From NCBI RefSeq assembly GCF_030406405.1, contig NZ_JAUEPL010000013.1, positions 54,321 through 118,320 on the forward strand: a DNA stretch of 64,000 bases, written 5' to 3'. Under the pieces are notes generated by a model that saw nothing but the letters and a program-made list of their open reading frames with translations, searched no databases and was not told the DNA's origin. This stretch comes from Streptomyces ficellus (lineage in GTDB: Bacteria; Actinomycetota; Actinomycetes; Streptomycetales; Streptomycetaceae). This document shows, one piece after another, positions 18,006 to 28,687 of the stretch. How positions within the stretch are numbered: the first letter of the stretch is position 1; each line of letters starts with the position of its first letter. Made by a program: the position numbers and the translations under genes.

Positions 18006-18968
18006 TTAGTCCACCCCCGGTTCGCCGCTGGCCGGTGCGCTCGGTGAGCCGCTGGGCGACCCGGCCGGGGACGGGGTCACCGTGACCGTGACGGTCGGCT
18101 CGGGCGTGGGCCTGGGCGGCAGGACGGTGTCGCGCGGGTCGGTGCGCGGGGCCTGGACGACGACCCCGACGATGTCGAGCTTGCTGAAGCCGACGTACGG
18201 GCGGACGAAGACGTTCCGGGTGAGGTTGCCGGTGGAGGGGTCGACGCGGACCACCTCGCCGACCGGGACGCCGGGCACGAACGGCTTGTCGGCCTGCGAG
18301 CCGAAGGTGACGAGCCGGTCGCCGGGCCTGACCTTGGCCTTGCCGTTGAGGAGCTGCACGGTCAGCGGGCGGTCGCCCTGGCCGGTGGCGAAGCCGAGCT
18401 CGTCGGACTTCTCCATGCGGGTGCCGACAGTGAAGTCGGGGTCGTTGGCGAGCAGCACGGTGGCGGTGCTGGGCCCGACGGTGGTGACGCGGCCGACGAG
18501 CCCGTCGCCGTTGATGACGGTCATGTCCCGCCGGATGCCGTCGTTGGAGCCGGCGTCGATGGTGACGGTCCAGGAGAAGCCCTGGGCGGCGCCTATGGCG
18601 ATGACCTCGGCGGCCTTGATGCCGTACTGGCCGCTGCCGGCCTTCTTCAGCAGGTTGTCGAGTTCGCGTACGCGGCTGCGGTTGCGCTCGTCGCTGCCGA
18701 GCTTGGCCTTGAGCGCCGCGTTCTCGCGTTCCAGCCGCGCGATGCGGCTGTGGCGTTCGCCCGAGTCCCGTACGGCCCCGATGGCGTTGCCGATCGGGTT
18801 GACCGCGGACGCGACGCTGTTCTCGACCGGGCCGAAGACAGTGGCGGCGGCCCGCCGGGCGCCGTCGACGGGTGACTCCTCGCCGCCGCGGATGTCCACC
18901 GTGATCAGCGCGAACGCGACGGCGACCAGCAGCACCAGGAGTAGCCGGCTCTCTCGTGTGTCCCTCAC
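18006..18968 (-). CDS. mreC: Rod shape-determining protein MreC
   Basis: 320 residues. One N-terminal membrane anchor (LLLVLLVAVAFALITVD), a coiled coil near residues 70-105 (ARLERENAALKAKLGSDERN), and two beta-barrel domains (WTVTIDAGSNDGIRRDMTVI, GDGLVGRVTTVG, TVLLANDPDFTVGTRM). The C-terminus is Pro/Ser/Thr-rich (PTVTVTVTPSPAGSPSG). GTG start at 18968. Transcribed from the near-consensus promoter at 19020-19047 rather than only from mreB, since mreB is followed by a hairpin. Confidence 0.95.
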   Translation of the reverse strand: MRDTRESRLLLVLLVAVAFALITVDIRGGEESPVDGARRAAATVFGPVENSVASAVNPIGNAIGAVRDSGERHSRIARLERENAALKAKLGSDERNRSRVRELDNLLKKAGSGQYGIKAAEVIAIGAAQGFSWTVTIDAGSNDGIRRDMTVINGDGLVGRVTTVGPSTATVLLANDPDFTVGTRMEKSDELGFATGQGDRPLTVQLLNGKAKVRPGDRLVTFGSQADKPFVPGVPVGEVVRVDPSTGNLTRNVFVRPYVGFSKLDIVGVVVQAPRTDPRDTVLPPRPTPEPTVTVTVTPSPAGSPSGSPSAPASGEPGVD

Positions 18969-19019
18969 GTGGGGCGGCCGTGCCCTTCCTCGTAGGAAAC
19001 TCGTACGAATGTCTGTGCC

Positions 19020-19047
19020 GTTATACCAACCGGATCGACCGGGTCAA
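19020..19047 (-). promoter_or_regulatory. Near-consensus vegetative promoter of mreC-mreD-mrdA-rodA
   Basis: On the minus strand TTGACC (19042-19047), 16 bp, then TATAAC (19020-19025): only one mismatch in each hexamer against TTGACA/TATAAT. The predicted start is near 19013, giving a leader of about 45 nt before the mreC GTG. Confidence 0.75.
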
Positions 19048-19050
19048 CGA

Positions 19051-19086
19051 TCAGCCGTACGGGTCCGGCAGCACCCGTACGGCTGA
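19051..19086 (-). terminator. Hairpin after mreB
   Basis: TCAGCCGTACGGGT (19051-19064) and its perfect complement (19073-19086), a 14-bp stem with an 8-nt loop starting 14 bp after the mreB stop. It would end or attenuate mreB transcription immediately before the mreC promoter. Confidence 0.75.
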
Positions 19087-19100
19087 CCTGTGCGGCATCG

Positions 19101-20120
19101 CTACCGGCGGGGCTGGGCGTCCAGCACCTGCTGGAGCGCCTCGAACTCCTCGACGCACTTGCCCGACCCGAGCGCCACCGAGTCCAGCGGGTCCTCGGCG
19201 ATGTGGATCGGCATGCCGGTCTCCCGGCGCAGCCGCTCGTCGAGGCCGCGCAGCAGGGCGCCGCCACCCGTGAGAACGATGCCCCGGTCCATGACGTCAC
19301 CGGACAGCTCCGGCGGGCACTTGTCGAGGGTCGTCTTCACCGCGTCGACGATCGCGTTGACCGGCTCCTCGATCGCCTTGCGGACCTCGGCGGCCGAGAT
19401 GACGACCGTCTTCGGGAGCCCGGAGACCAGGTCCCGGCCGCGGATCTCGGTGTGCTCGTCGGTCTCCAGGTCGAACGCCGAACCGATGGTGATCTTGATC
19501 TGCTCGGCGGTGCGCTCACCGAGAAGGAGGCTGTACTCCTTCTTGATGTGCTGGATGATCGCGTTGTCCAGCTCGTCGCCGGCCACCCGGATGGACTGTG
19601 CCGTGACGATTCCGCCGAGCGAGATGACGGCGACCTCGGTGGTGCCGCCACCGATGTCGACGACCATGTTGCCGGTGGCCTCGTGGACCGGGAGGCCGGA
19701 GCCGATGGCGGCGGCCATGGGCTCCTCGATGATGTGCACCTGGCGTGCCCCTGCCTGGGTGGACGCCTCGATGACGGCGCGGCGCTCGACGCCGGTGATG
19801 CCGGAGGGCACACAGACGACGACCCGGGGGCGTGCCAGATAGCGACGCTTATGGATCTTGAGGATGAAGTAGCGGAGCATGCGCTCGGTGATTTCGAAGT
19901 CGGCGATCACGCCGTCCTTCAGTGGCCGCACGGCGACGATGTTGCCGGGGGTCCGGCCGATCATCTTCTTCGCTTCGGCGCCGACCGCCAGGATGCCACC
20001 GGTGTTGGTGTTGATGGCGACGACGGACGGCTCGTTGAGGACGATGCCGCGACCCCTGACGTACACCAGCGTGTTGGCGGTCCCGAGGTCGACAGCCATG
20101 TCACGGCCGATGAACGACAT
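19101..20120 (-). CDS. mreB: Actin-like rod shape-determining protein MreB
   Basis: 339 residues, the usual MreB length. Actin-fold nucleotide motifs: [15 protein letters not shown] (phosphate 1), [19 protein letters not shown] (phosphate 2) and [15 protein letters not shown] (adenosine). In Streptomyces it acts mainly in sporulation septation and spore-wall formation. The start chosen is the ATG at 20120 ([10 protein letters not shown]) with AAGGGG 6-7 nt upstream; the ATG at 20141 would add MGNKGNS. Separated from mreC by a terminator-like hairpin and a promoter, so expression of mreB alone is possible. Confidence 0.97.
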   Translation of the reverse strand: MSFIGRDMAVDLGTANTLVYVRGRGIVLNEPSVVAINTNTGGILAVGAEAKKMIGRTPGNIVAVRPLKDGVIADFEITERMLRYFILKIHKRRYLARPRVVVCVPSGITGVERRAVIEASTQAGARQVHIIEEPMAAAIGSGLPVHEATGNMVVDIGGGTTEVAVISLGGIVTAQSIRVAGDELDNAIIQHIKKEYSLLLGERTAEQIKITIGSAFDLETDEHTEIRGRDLVSGLPKTVVISAAEVRKAIEEPVNAIVDAVKTTLDKCPPELSGDVMDRGIVLTGGGALLRGLDERLRRETGMPIHIAEDPLDSVALGSGKCVEEFEALQQVLDAQPRR

Positions 20121-20383
20121 TGAGTTCCCCTTGTTTCCCATGAGGATGCGTCGGGCCTTCCCAATTAGAGCGTTGACGGCTTCTCAGGTCGGCGAGGTGG
20201 GTGGTGTGGCGCGGAGATTCACATCGTAGTGCCGCCTGCGCCGACACGGCGCGGTGGCCCGCCTCTGTATAGGTGACGACGTGTCGGAGCGATGCGTTCC
20301 CGGTCGGGGCGTTCATATGCCGAAGGGCGACCGAAATTCCTTCGGTCGCCCCAGGTCATGAGCGCTGTATGGCTGACAGCAGG
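20121..20383. promoter_or_regulatory. mreB promoter region
   Basis: 263 bp between ndk and mreB. Besides the ndk terminator (20325-20351) I see a possible -10 TACGAT on the minus strand (20223-20228) and a TATACA farther up (20267-20272), neither with a clear -35. No ORF. Confidence 0.35.
20325..20351 (-). terminator. Terminator of ndk
   Basis: GGGCGACCGAA (20325-20335) and TTCGGTCGCCC (20341-20351) form a perfect 11-bp stem with a 5-nt loop, 33 bp after the ndk stop. Confidence 0.75.
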
Positions 20384-20797
20384 TCAGCCGATGCCCGGGA
20401 AGAAAATCTTGAGTTCCCGAATGGCGGACTCCTCGGAGTCCGAGGCGTGGATCAGGTTCTCCCGGACGATGGTGCCGTAGTCGCCACGGATGGAGCCGGG
20501 CGCTGCGGCGATCGGGTCAGTGGGACCCGCCAGCCGGCGTACACCCTCGATGACCCGCTCACCCTCGACGACCATCGCGACGACCGGCCCGGATGACATG
20601 AACGCGACCAGCGGCTCATAGAACGGCTTGCCCTTGTGCTCGCCGTAGTGCTGCTCGAGCGTCTCCTGGTCCAGCTCGCGCAGCTCCAGCGCGGTGATGG
20701 TCCAGCCGGCCTTGCGCTCGATACGACCGATGATCTCGCCGATCAGGGCGCGGCGTACGGCGTCGGGCTTGAGAAGGACGAGCGTGCGCTGGGTCAT
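20384..20797 (-). CDS. ndk: Nucleoside diphosphate kinase
   Basis: 137 residues, the standard length. Transfers the gamma phosphate of ATP to other NDPs. N-terminal [20 protein letters not shown]; the catalytic His lies in the [15 protein letters not shown] block, which also contains the conserved Kpn-loop and active-site Ser/Glu. ATG at 20797 with AAGGAG about 10 nt upstream; the longer frame to 21112 is a shadow of the neighbour. Downstream of the DUF4233 gene by 89 bp, same strand. Confidence 0.97.
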   Translation of the reverse strand: MTQRTLVLLKPDAVRRALIGEIIGRIERKAGWTITALELRELDQETLEQHYGEHKGKPFYEPLVAFMSSGPVVAMVVEGERVIEGVRRLAGPTDPIAAAPGSIRGDYGTIVRENLIHASDSEESAIRELKIFFPGIG

Positions 20798-20886
20798 GTG
20801 TGACGGCTCCTTGCAGGCAACGTGGTGCGGTGAGGTGAGGCTACAGGGGCCATCCGGCCCAACATCACGGACCCTCGGGCCCGGAT

Positions 20887-21222
20887 TCACTCCGGCTGCG
20901 CCGCCCATCTGGCCTTGGCCTCGTCGATCTTGCGACCGAAGTGGACCGACGCCCACCACAGCCCCGCGAAGACCGCGCCCAGGACGAACATGGCCGGCAC
21001 CACGAACCCGCTCAGGATCAGCGCCCCCTGGAGCGCCCAGCCGAGCTGTATCCCGCCCGGCCGGGTGATCATGCCGCAGAGCAGCACGCTCAGGGCCATC
21101 AGGACACCGCACACCGTCCAGACCGTGCCCATCGCCAGAGCGTCGTCCTTCATGGCCACCAGCCCGGCGAAGCCGATCACGAAGAACTCGCCGATCAGTG
21201 TGGACGCGCAGAGCGTACGCAT
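20887..21222 (-). CDS. DUF4233 small membrane protein
   Basis: 111 residues with three to four hydrophobic helices ([67 protein letters not shown]) and a charged C-terminus. DUF4233 proteins sit directly after folC in actinobacteria; function unknown. Here the ATG follows the folC stop by 9 bp, so the two are cotranscribed. Confidence 0.85.
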   Translation of the reverse strand: MRTLCASTLIGEFFVIGFAGLVAMKDDALAMGTVWTVCGVLMALSVLLCGMITRPGGIQLGWALQGALILSGFVVPAMFVLGAVFAGLWWASVHFGRKIDEAKARWAAQPE

Positions 21223-21231
21223 CGAGAAACC

Positions 21232-22740
21232 TCAGCCCTTTCCGAGCAGCAGCCGGGCCTCGCCGACCGTGATCACCGAACCCGTCACGAGGACGCCCGC
21301 CCCCGCGAACTCGTCCTCCTCCTCCGCCAGAGTGATGGCCGCCTCCAGCGCGTCCGGCAGACGCGGCTCGACGACCACCCGCTCGTCGCCGAAGACCTCC
21401 ACGGCGATCGCGGCCAGCTCGTCCGCGTCCATCGCGCGCGGGGTGGAGTTCCGCGTGACGACGACCTCCGCCAGGATCGGCTCGAACGCCTCCAGCAGCC
21501 CCCGTACGTCCTTGTCACCGCTGGTACCGACCACGCCCACCAGGCGCGAGAAGCCGAACGCCTCGCTGATGCCCTCGGCCGTCGCCCGGGCGCCCGCCGG
21601 GTTGTGCGCGGCGTCCAGCACCACGGTCGGGCTGCGCCGCACCACCTCCAGGCGGCCCGGCGAGAGCACCGCGGCGAACGCCCTGCGCACGGTGTCCACG
21701 TCCAGCGTGCGCGCGGCCTCGGCGCCCACACCGAAGAACGCCTCCACCGCCGCCAGCGCCACCGCCGCGTTGTGCGCCTGGTGCGCGCCGTACAGCGGGA
21801 GGAAGATCTCCTCGTACTCACCGCCGAGCCCGCGCAGCGTCAGCAGCTGCCCGCCGACCGCGACCTCGCGCGAGACGACGCCGAACTCCATGCCCTCGCG
21901 GGCCACCGTCGCGTCCACCTCGACGGCCTTCTTCAGCATCACCTGCGCCGCGTCCACCGGCTGCTGCGCCAGGACGACGGTCGCGCCCTCCTTGATGATC
22001 CCGGCCTTCTCGCCGGCGATCTCGGCGTGCGTGGAGCCGAGCCGGTCCGTGTGGTCCAGGGAGATGGGCGTGACGACCGCGACCGAGCCGTCGATCACGT
22101 TCGTCGCGTCCCAGCTGCCGCCCATGCCGACCTCGACGACCGCCACGTCCACCGGCGCGTCCGCGAACGCGGCGTACGCCATGCCCGTGAGCACCTCGAA
22201 GAAGGACAGCCGGTAGTCCTGCGAGGCGTCGACCATCTCCACGTACGGCTTGATGTCCTGGTACGTCTCGATGAACCGCTCGTGCGTGATGGGCGCGCCG
22301 TCGAGGCTGATCCGCTCGGTGATCGACTGGACGTGCGGCGAGGTGTACCGCCCGGTGCGCAGGTCGAACGCGGACAGCAGGGCCTCGATCATGCGGGCGG
22401 TGGAGGTCTTGCCGTTGGTGCCGGTGATGTGGATCGAGGGGTACGCGCGCTGCGGCTCGCCCAGCACGTCCATCAGCGCCGCGATCCGCGACACGGACGG
22501 CTCCAGCTTGGTCTCGCCCCAGCGGGTCGCGAGCTCCTGCTCCACCTCCCGCAGCGCCTTGTCCACCTCCGGGTCGGCGGGCCGCCCGGGCACGGCGTCG
22601 CTGGCCTGCGGCGGACCGGCCTGCGCACGCAACGTACGGCTGCCGGCCTCGATCACCGCCAGGTCGGGGTCTCTGTCGGTCTCGGCTTCCACGATCTCGT
22701 CGAAGTCGTCGCTGTCGCTGGACGGGGGGAGCTCACTCAC
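21232..22740 (-). CDS. folC: Bifunctional dihydrofolate synthase/folylpolyglutamate synthase
   Basis: 502 residues, a Mur-ligase-like ATP-dependent enzyme adding glutamate to dihydropteroate and folates. P-loop [11 protein letters not shown] near residue 104, the ligase motifs [15 protein letters not shown] and [22 protein letters not shown], and a C-terminal domain with [14 protein letters not shown]. The first ~70 residues are an acidic extension common in Streptomyces. GTG start at 22740 with no Shine-Dalgarno sequence, only 56 bp after the valS stop and just beyond the valS terminator, so it may be leaderless or depend on read-through. Confidence 0.95.
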   Translation of the reverse strand: MSELPPSSDSDDFDEIVEAETDRDPDLAVIEAGSRTLRAQAGPPQASDAVPGRPADPEVDKALREVEQELATRWGETKLEPSVSRIAALMDVLGEPQRAYPSIHITGTNGKTSTARMIEALLSAFDLRTGRYTSPHVQSITERISLDGAPITHERFIETYQDIKPYVEMVDASQDYRLSFFEVLTGMAYAAFADAPVDVAVVEVGMGGSWDATNVIDGSVAVVTPISLDHTDRLGSTHAEIAGEKAGIIKEGATVVLAQQPVDAAQVMLKKAVEVDATVAREGMEFGVVSREVAVGGQLLTLRGLGGEYEEIFLPLYGAHQAHNAAVALAAVEAFFGVGAEAARTLDVDTVRRAFAAVLSPGRLEVVRRSPTVVLDAAHNPAGARATAEGISEAFGFSRLVGVVGTSGDKDVRGLLEAFEPILAEVVVTRNSTPRAMDADELAAIAVEVFGDERVVVEPRLPDALEAAITLAEEEDEFAGAGVLVTGSVITVGEARLLLGKG

Positions 22741-22762
22741 AGGGCCAGTCTACGGAGTACGG

Positions 22763-22792
22763 CCGAGGCCCCCGCCGGAGCGGGGGCCTCGG
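22763..22792 (-). terminator. Terminator between valS and folC
   Basis: CCGAGGCCCCCGC (22763-22775), loop CGGA, then the perfect complement (22780-22792): a 13-bp GC stem beginning 4 bp past the valS stop. Confidence 0.8.
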
Positions 22793-22796
22793 TGCG

Positions 22797-25418
22797 TTAC
22801 GCCTGCGGCAGGTTCGCCAGCTGGTTCTGGATACGGGCGATGTCCTCGTCCGCCTTCGCCAGGCGCGTACGGATCTTCGCGACGACGTGGTCCGGCGCCT
22901 TGGCGAGGAACGCCTCGTTGCCGAGCTTGGCGTGCGCCTGCTGGCGCTCCTTCTCCGCCGCCGCCAGGTCCTTCGCCAGGCGCTTGCGCTCGGCCGCCAC
23001 GTCGATGGTGCCCGACAGGTCGAGCGCGACCGTGGCGCCCGCGACCGGCAGGGAGGCGGTGGCGTGGAAGCCCTCGCCCTCCGGCTGGAGGCGCAGCAGC
23101 TGGCGGATGGCGGGCTCGTGCGGCGCCAGCGCCGTTCCCGCGAGGTCGAGGCGGGCCGGGACCTTCTGGCCGGGCTGGAGGCCCTGGTCGGAGCGGAAGC
23201 GGCGGACCTCGGTGACGACCCGCTGGACGAGCTCGATCTCGCGCTCGGCGGCCTCGTCACGGAAGCCGGAGTCGGCCGGCCAGTCGGCGACGACGAGCGA
23301 CTCCTTGCCGGTGAGCGAGGTCCACAGCGTCTCGGTGACGAACGGGACCACCGGGTGCAGCAGCCGCAGCGTCACGTCCAGGACCTCGCCCAGCACGCGG
23401 GCGGAGACCTTGGCGGGCTCGCCACCGCCGAAGAACGTGGTCTTCGACAGCTCGACGTACCAGTCGAAGACCTCGTCCCAGGCGAAGTGGTACAGCGCGT
23501 CGGAGAGCTTCGCGAACTGGAAGTCCTCGTAGTACGCGTCGACTTCGGCGACCGTGGCGTTGAGCCGCGACAGGATCCACCGGTCGGTGGCGGACATCTC
23601 GGACGGCTCCGGCAGCGGGCCCTCCACCGTGGCGCCGTTCATCAGCGCGAAGCGAGTGGCGTTCCAGATCTTGTTGGCGAAGTTGCGGGACGCCTGGACC
23701 CAGTCCTCGCCGATCGGGACGTCGGTGCCGGGGTTGGCGCCACGGGCCAGGGTGAAGCGGACGGCGTCGGAGCCGTAGGCGTCCATCCAGTCCAGCGGGT
23801 CGACCACGTTGCCGAAGGACTTCGACATCTTCTTGCCGCGCTCGTCACGGACCAGGCCGGTCAGCGCGATCGTCTTGAACGGAACCTCGCCGTCCATCGC
23901 GTACAGGCCGAACATCATCATCCGGGCGACCCAGAAGAAGATGATGTCGTGGCCGGTCAGCAGGACATCGGTCGGATAGAACTTCTTGAGGTCCGCGGTC
24001 TGCTCCGGCCAGCCGAGCGTGGAGAAGGGCCACAGGCCGGAGGAGAACCAGGTGTCGAGGACGTCGGTGTCCTGCGTCCAGCCCTCGCCGGTGGGAGCCT
24101 CGTCGTCCGGTCCGGCGCAGACGACCTCGCCGTTCGGCCCGTACCAGACCGGGATGCGGTGGCCCCACCACAACTGGCGCGAGATGCACCAGTCGTGCAT
24201 GTTGTCGACCCAGTCGAAGTACCGCTTCGACATGTCCTCCGGGTGGATCTTCACCCGGCCGTCGCGGACGGCGTCACCGGCGGCCTTCGCCAGCGGCTCG
24301 ACCTTGACCCACCACTGCATCGACAGGCGCGGCTCGATGGTGGTCTTGCAGCGCGAGCAGTGCCCGACGGAGTGGAGGTACGGACGCTTCTCGGCGACGA
24401 TCCGGCCCTGCGAGCGCAGTGCGCCGACGACCGTGCTGCGCGCCTCGAACCGGTCCAGGCCCTGGAAGGGGCCGTGGACGGTGATGACCCCGCGCTCATC
24501 CATGATCGTCATGGACTCCAGGCCGTGGCGCTGGCCGATCGCGAAGTCGTTGGGGTCGTGCGCGGGGGTCACCTTGACGGCGCCGGTGCCGAACTCGGGG
24601 TCGACGTGCGTGTCGGCGACGACCGGGATGGTGCGGTCGGTCAGGGGCAGCTTGATGCGCTTGCCGACGAGGTGCTGGTACCGCTCGTCGTCCGGGTGGA
24701 CGGCGACCGCGGTGTCACCGAGCATCGTCTCGGCGCGGGTGGTCGCGACGACGAGCGTCTCGTCGCCCTCGCCGTACCGGATGGAGACGAGCTCGCCGTC
24801 GTCCTCCTGGTACTCCACCTCGATGTCCGAGATGGCGGTCAGGCAGCGCGGGCACCAGTTGATGATGCGCTCGGCGCGGTAGATCAGCTCGTCGTCGTAC
24901 AGCCGCTTGAAGATGGTCTGGACGGCCTTGGACAGGCCCTCGTCCATGGTGAACCGCTCGCGCGACCAGTCGACCCCGTCGCCGAGGCGGCGCATCTGGC
25001 CGAGGATCTTGCCGCCGTACTCCTCCTTCCACTGCCACACGCGCTCGACGAACTCCTCGCGCCCCAGGTCGTGGCGGGACTTGCCCTCCTCGGCGAGCTG
25101 CTGCTCGACCTTGTTCTGGGTGGCGATGCCGGCGTGGTCCATGCCGGGCAGCCACAGCGCCTCGTATCCCTGCATCCGCTTGCGGCGGGTGAGGGCGTCC
25201 ATGAGCGTGTGCTGGAAGGCGTGGCCCAGGTGGAGGCTGCCGGTGACGTTCGGCGGCGGGATGACGATGGTGTACGGGGGCTTCTCGCTCTTCGCGTCGG
25301 CCGTGAAGTAACCGCGCTCTACCCAGCGCTCGTACAGCTTCCCCTCTACCTCGGCCGGCGCGTACTGGGTCGGCAGTTCGGGGACGGATGCTGGCTGCTG
25401 CTGAGTGTTCTCGGTCAC
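22797..25418 (-). CDS. valS: Valyl-tRNA synthetase
   Basis: 873 residues, class I aminoacyl-tRNA synthetase. HIGH motif as HLGHAF ([15 protein letters not shown]), CP1 editing domain in the middle third ([22 protein letters not shown]), KMSKS in [18 protein letters not shown], anticodon-binding helical domain, and a C-terminal coiled-coil arm ([20 protein letters not shown]). GTG start at 25418. A minus-strand -10 box TAAACT ends 6 nt before that GTG, suggesting a leaderless mRNA; there is no room for a T-box riboswitch. Confidence 0.97.
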   Translation of the reverse strand: MTENTQQQPASVPELPTQYAPAEVEGKLYERWVERGYFTADAKSEKPPYTIVIPPPNVTGSLHLGHAFQHTLMDALTRRKRMQGYEALWLPGMDHAGIATQNKVEQQLAEEGKSRHDLGREEFVERVWQWKEEYGGKILGQMRRLGDGVDWSRERFTMDEGLSKAVQTIFKRLYDDELIYRAERIINWCPRCLTAISDIEVEYQEDDGELVSIRYGEGDETLVVATTRAETMLGDTAVAVHPDDERYQHLVGKRIKLPLTDRTIPVVADTHVDPEFGTGAVKVTPAHDPNDFAIGQRHGLESMTIMDERGVITVHGPFQGLDRFEARSTVVGALRSQGRIVAEKRPYLHSVGHCSRCKTTIEPRLSMQWWVKVEPLAKAAGDAVRDGRVKIHPEDMSKRYFDWVDNMHDWCISRQLWWGHRIPVWYGPNGEVVCAGPDDEAPTGEGWTQDTDVLDTWFSSGLWPFSTLGWPEQTADLKKFYPTDVLLTGHDIIFFWVARMMMFGLYAMDGEVPFKTIALTGLVRDERGKKMSKSFGNVVDPLDWMDAYGSDAVRFTLARGANPGTDVPIGEDWVQASRNFANKIWNATRFALMNGATVEGPLPEPSEMSATDRWILSRLNATVAEVDAYYEDFQFAKLSDALYHFAWDEVFDWYVELSKTTFFGGGEPAKVSARVLGEVLDVTLRLLHPVVPFVTETLWTSLTGKESLVVADWPADSGFRDEAAEREIELVQRVVTEVRRFRSDQGLQPGQKVPARLDLAGTALAPHEPAIRQLLRLQPEGEGFHATASLPVAGATVALDLSGTIDVAAERKRLAKDLAAAEKERQQAHAKLGNEAFLAKAPDHVVAKIRTRLAKADEDIARIQNQLANLPQA

Positions 25419-25424
25419 GGGCCC

Positions 25425-25454
25425 AGTTTAGAGGTGTCACAGGGCCGTACTGAA
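25425..25454 (-). promoter_or_regulatory. Putative leaderless promoter of valS
   Basis: Minus-strand TTCAGT (25449-25454), 18 bp, TAAACT (25425-25430), then GGGCCC and the GTG start. The transcription start would fall on or next to the first codon. Confidence 0.5.
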
Positions 25455-25553
25455 ACGGGAATCTTCCGTAACGGTGTGACCCCCGCCGTCCCGCGAGACC
25501 GGGGTCTCGGCCAGGATGTCAGGAACGCATAAGCATTCGGAGGGGACCCCTTA

Positions 25554-26484
25554 ATGAGTCACAACCAGCCGGGCCCGTACGGCGGACAGCCCCAGCAGCC
25601 CGGGCCGTACGGCCAGCCGGGCCCCTACGGCCAGCAGCCGCAGGCGCCCCAGCCCGGCTATGGCTACCCCCAGCAGCCCCCCCCCGCCGGGCGTGCCGCA
25701 GCAGGGCTACGGCCACCCGCAGCAGCCCGGCCCCTACGGCCAGCCCCCGCAGCAGCCCCCCTACGGCGCGGGCCCCGGCGCCTACCCGCCGCCGCCCCCG
25801 CCGGCCTCGGGCGGCGGCAAGAAGACGGCCCTCATCCTCGGCGCGGTCGCGGTGGTGGCGGCGATCGGCGTGGGCGCGTACTTCGTGTTCGGGGGCGGCG
25901 GCAGCGCCATCGCGGACGACGGCCCGCACAAGCTGGTGACGCCGGAGACGGTGCTCGGGGAGTACAAGAAGAACGCGGGTGGCGAGAGCGGTTCGTCGTC
26001 CGATGACGACTTCAAGGACGCCGAGAAGTGGGGGGTGAAGAACGCCAAGGAGGTCGAGGCGGCCTACCAGTCCGGCGACGAGAGCAACCCCTTCGCGTCC
26101 AAGATGCTGCAGTTCGGTGGCGTCTACGGGGATATCGAGGACCCGGAGAAGGTGGTGGACGCCTTCTTCGCGCACATCAAGTCGGAGAGCGAGAAGGAGC
26201 CGGACGCCGAGGGGAAGCTCGTCGGCAGCCCGCAGACCTACGAGCCGGCGGGTCTGGAGAACGCCGTCCTGAAGTGCCAGCAGCTCAAGGGCGATACAGG
26301 CGCCTCGGCCGGCGAGGGCCCCAAGGACGTGACGCTCACCGTGTGCGTCTGGGGCGACCACAGCACTGTGGGAGTCGTCATGCCGATCGACATGGCGGGC
26401 GCCCTCACCGGCAAGGGCGGCGACCCGGCGGCAGCCGCGGAGACGGCCGCCAAGCTCCGCAAGGAAGTCCGCGTCAAGGTGTGA
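25554..26484 (+). pseudogene. Pro/Gln/Tyr-rich membrane-anchored protein, frameshifted in a C9 tract
   Basis: ATG at 25554 with GGAGG upstream opens MSHNQPGPYGGQPQQPGPYG, a repeat of QPGPYG units typical of Streptomyces proline-rich membrane proteins. At 25677-25685 there are nine C's; in the original frame the sequence degenerates into Arg/Ala-rich residues, while the next frame resumes as GVPQQGYGHPQQPGPYG and continues to 26484 with a membrane helix (TALILGAVAVVAAIGVGAYFV) and an extracellular ~190-residue domain (two Cys, KCQQL and TVCVWG). Removing one C restores one ~309-residue protein. This is either a sequencing error, a real disruption, or slippage at the homopolymer. The function of the outer domain is not recognised. 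Confidence 0.8.
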
Positions 26485-26490
26485 CGAAGC

Positions 26491-26540
26491 ACGCGGAAGG
26501 GCGCCCGCCGGTTCGGTGAACCAGCGGGCGCCCTTCGCGT
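26491..26540. terminator. Bidirectional terminator between the proline-rich gene and clpX
   Basis: GAAGGGCGCCCGC (26496-26508) pairs perfectly with 26524-26536, with extra outer pairs; it sits between two convergent stop codons (26484 and 26552). Confidence 0.8.
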
Positions 26541-26551
26541 TCTGGTGGCTG

Positions 26552-27835
26552 TCAGGCCGACTTCTCGTGGCGGCCCGGGTCCTTGACGACCCTGGGAACC
26601 AGCGTCGGGTTGACGTTGTTGTGGACGACGTCCTCCGTGATGACCACGCGGGCCACGTCCTTGCGGGACGGGACCTCGTACATCACGGACATCAGGACCT
26701 CTTCCATGATGGCGCGCAGGCCGCGCGCGCCCGTGCCGCGCAGGATGGCCTGGTCGGCGATGGCCTCCAGGGCCGGGCGGTCGAAGTCCAGTTCCACGCC
26801 GTCGAGTTCGAAGAGGCGCTGGTACTGCTTGACCAGCGCGTTGCGCGGCTCGACGAGGATCTTCAGCAGCGCCTCGCGGTCCAGGTTGTGCACGGAGGTG
26901 ATGACCGGCAGACGGCCGATGAATTCGGGGATCATGCCGAACTTGACCAGGTCCTCCGGCATGACCTCCTGGAACTGGTCGCTCGCCTCGATCTCGCGCT
27001 TGGAGCGGATCGTCGCGCCGAAGCCGATGCCCTTCGCGCCCGCCCGTGACTCGATGATCTTCTCCAGGCCGGCGAAGGCACCGCCCACGATGAACAGGAC
27101 GTTCGTCGTGTCGATCTGGATGAACTCCTGGTGCGGGTGCTTGCGGCCGCCCTGCGGGGGCACCGAAGCCGTCGTGCCCTCCAGGATTTTGAGCAGGGCC
27201 TGCTGGACGCCCTCACCCGACACATCGCGTGTGATGGACGGGTTCTCGCTCTTGCGGGCGACCTTGTCGATCTCGTCGATGTAGATGATGCCCGTCTCGG
27301 CCTTCTTGACGTCGTAGTCGGCGGCCTGGATGAGCTTCAGCAGGATGTTCTCGACGTCCTCGCCGACATATCCCGCCTCTGTCAGCGCCGTCGCGTCGGC
27401 GATGGCGAACGGGACGTTGAGCATACGGGCGAGGGTCTGGGCCAGGAGCGTCTTGCCGGAGCCGGTGGGGCCCAGCAACAGGATGTTGGACTTGGCGAGT
27501 TCGATCGCGTCGTCCCGGCCCTGCGCGCCGCCGTTCTCGCCGGCCTGTACGCGCTTGTAGTGGTTGTACACCGCGACCGACAGGGCCTTCTTCGCGGGCT
27601 CCTGCCCGACGACGTACCCCTCGAGGAACTCGTAGATCTCGCGCGGCTTGGGAAGTTCCTCCCACCGCACCTCGGAGGTCTCGGCGAGCTCTTCCTCGAT
27701 GATCTCGTTGCAGAGGTCGATGCACTCGTCGCAGATGTAGACACCGGGGCCTGCGATGAGCTTCTTCACCTGCTTCTGGCTCTTTCCGCAGAACGAGCAC
27801 TTGAGCAGGTCGCCGCCATCACCGATGCGTGCCAC
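26552..27835 (-). CDS. clpX: ATP-dependent Clp protease unfoldase ClpX
   Basis: 427 residues, AAA+ unfoldase feeding ClpP. N-terminal zinc-binding domain (CSFCGKSQ ... CDECIDLC), Walker A GPTGSGKT, Walker [11 protein letters not shown], the ClpP-binding IGF loop ([10 protein letters not shown]) and sensor 2 region ([13 protein letters not shown]). The start chosen is GTG at 27835 ([11 protein letters not shown]), with GAAGGGGA at good distance and the standard length; the ORF to 27946 is an extension. A strong hairpin separates it from clpP2, so it probably has its own promoter. Confidence 0.97.
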   Translation of the reverse strand: MARIGDGGDLLKCSFCGKSQKQVKKLIAGPGVYICDECIDLCNEIIEEELAETSEVRWEELPKPREIYEFLEGYVVGQEPAKKALSVAVYNHYKRVQAGENGGAQGRDDAIELAKSNILLLGPTGSGKTLLAQTLARMLNVPFAIADATALTEAGYVGEDVENILLKLIQAADYDVKKAETGIIYIDEIDKVARKSENPSITRDVSGEGVQQALLKILEGTTASVPPQGGRKHPHQEFIQIDTTNVLFIVGGAFAGLEKIIESRAGAKGIGFGATIRSKREIEASDQFQEVMPEDLVKFGMIPEFIGRLPVITSVHNLDREALLKILVEPRNALVKQYQRLFELDGVELDFDRPALEAIADQAILRGTGARGLRAIMEEVLMSVMYEVPSRKDVARVVITEDVVHNNVNPTLVPRVVKDPGRHEKSA

Positions 27836-27929
27836 GAGGTGCTTCCCCTTCGCCTGGGAGCGGCTTGGTTCAGCCGGCTCCTGGTGCCTCATATTCGACG
27901 GTACCTTGCCGGGCCCCCGATTCGGGCCC

Positions 27930-27959
27930 CCCTTGGCACGGTTCACACCGTGCCAAGGG
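27930..27959 (-). terminator. Terminator between clpP2 and clpX
   Basis: CCTTGGCACGGT (27931-27942), loop TCAC, then its perfect complement (27947-27958), extended one pair outward. It begins 12 bp after the clpP2 stop. Confidence 0.8.
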
Positions 27960-27970
27960 AAGGTAGGGCG

Positions 27971-28630
27971 TCAGGCTGCCGCCGCGGCGGTGCTCTTGCG
28001 GGTGGACACGATCTGGTCCACCAGGCCGTACGCGAGGGCGTCCTCGGCCGTGAGGATCTTGTCGCGCTCGATGTCGTCGCGGATCTTCTCGATCGGCTGG
28101 GTGGAGTGCTTGGCCAGCATCTCCTCCAGCTGCGTACGCATACGCAGGATCTCGTTGGCCGCGATCTCCAGGTCGGAGAGCTGCTCGCGGCCGGTGCCGC
28201 CGGACGGCTGGTGGATCAGCACGCGGGCGTTGGGCAGGGCCATCCGCTTGCCGGGGGTGCCGGCGGCGAGCAGGACCGCCGCGGCCGAGGCCGCCTGGCC
28301 CATGCACACGGTCTGGATGTCCGGCTTCACGAACTGCATCGTGTCGTAGATGGCGGTCAGCGCGGTGAAGGAGCCACCGGGGCTGTTGATGTAGATCGAG
28401 ATGTCACGGTCCGGGTCCATCGACTCCAGGCACAGCAGCTGCGCCATGACGTCGTTGGCGGACGCGTCGTCGATCTGCACGCCCAGGAAGATCACGCGCT
28501 CTTCGAAGAGCTTCGCGTACGGGTCGTACTCGCGCACGCCCTGGGAGGTGCGCTCGACGAAGCGCGGGACGACGTACCGGTTGTCCACCTGCGGGCCGGT
28601 GTAGAGGCCGCTCGCGGAGAAGTTGCTCAT
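27971..28630 (-). CDS. clpP2: ClpP protease subunit (second gene, ClpP2)
   Basis: 219 residues. Serine peptidase S14 with catalytic Ser near 115 in [10 protein letters not shown], His near 140 in VLIHQPSGG and Asp near 190 in IERDKIL. Forms the mixed tetradecamer with ClpP1. The ATG at 28630 lies 57 bp after clpP1, same strand, so the two form the usual clpP1-clpP2 operon. Confidence 0.96.
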   Translation of the reverse strand: MSNFSASGLYTGPQVDNRYVVPRFVERTSQGVREYDPYAKLFEERVIFLGVQIDDASANDVMAQLLCLESMDPDRDISIYINSPGGSFTALTAIYDTMQFVKPDIQTVCMGQAASAAAVLLAAGTPGKRMALPNARVLIHQPSGGTGREQLSDLEIAANEILRMRTQLEEMLAKHSTQPIEKIRDDIERDKILTAEDALAYGLVDQIVSTRKSTAAAAA

Positions 28631-28687
28631 GGGGTGTTCACCATCCTGGTGGCGTTCAGCGGGGCTGGGGGCTGGGGCGGTACCGGC

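Noticed and set aside
25419..25553. T-box riboswitch or attenuator before valS
   Set aside because: Only 135 bp to the divergent gene, the -10 box lies 6 nt from the start codon, and there is no T-box sequence.
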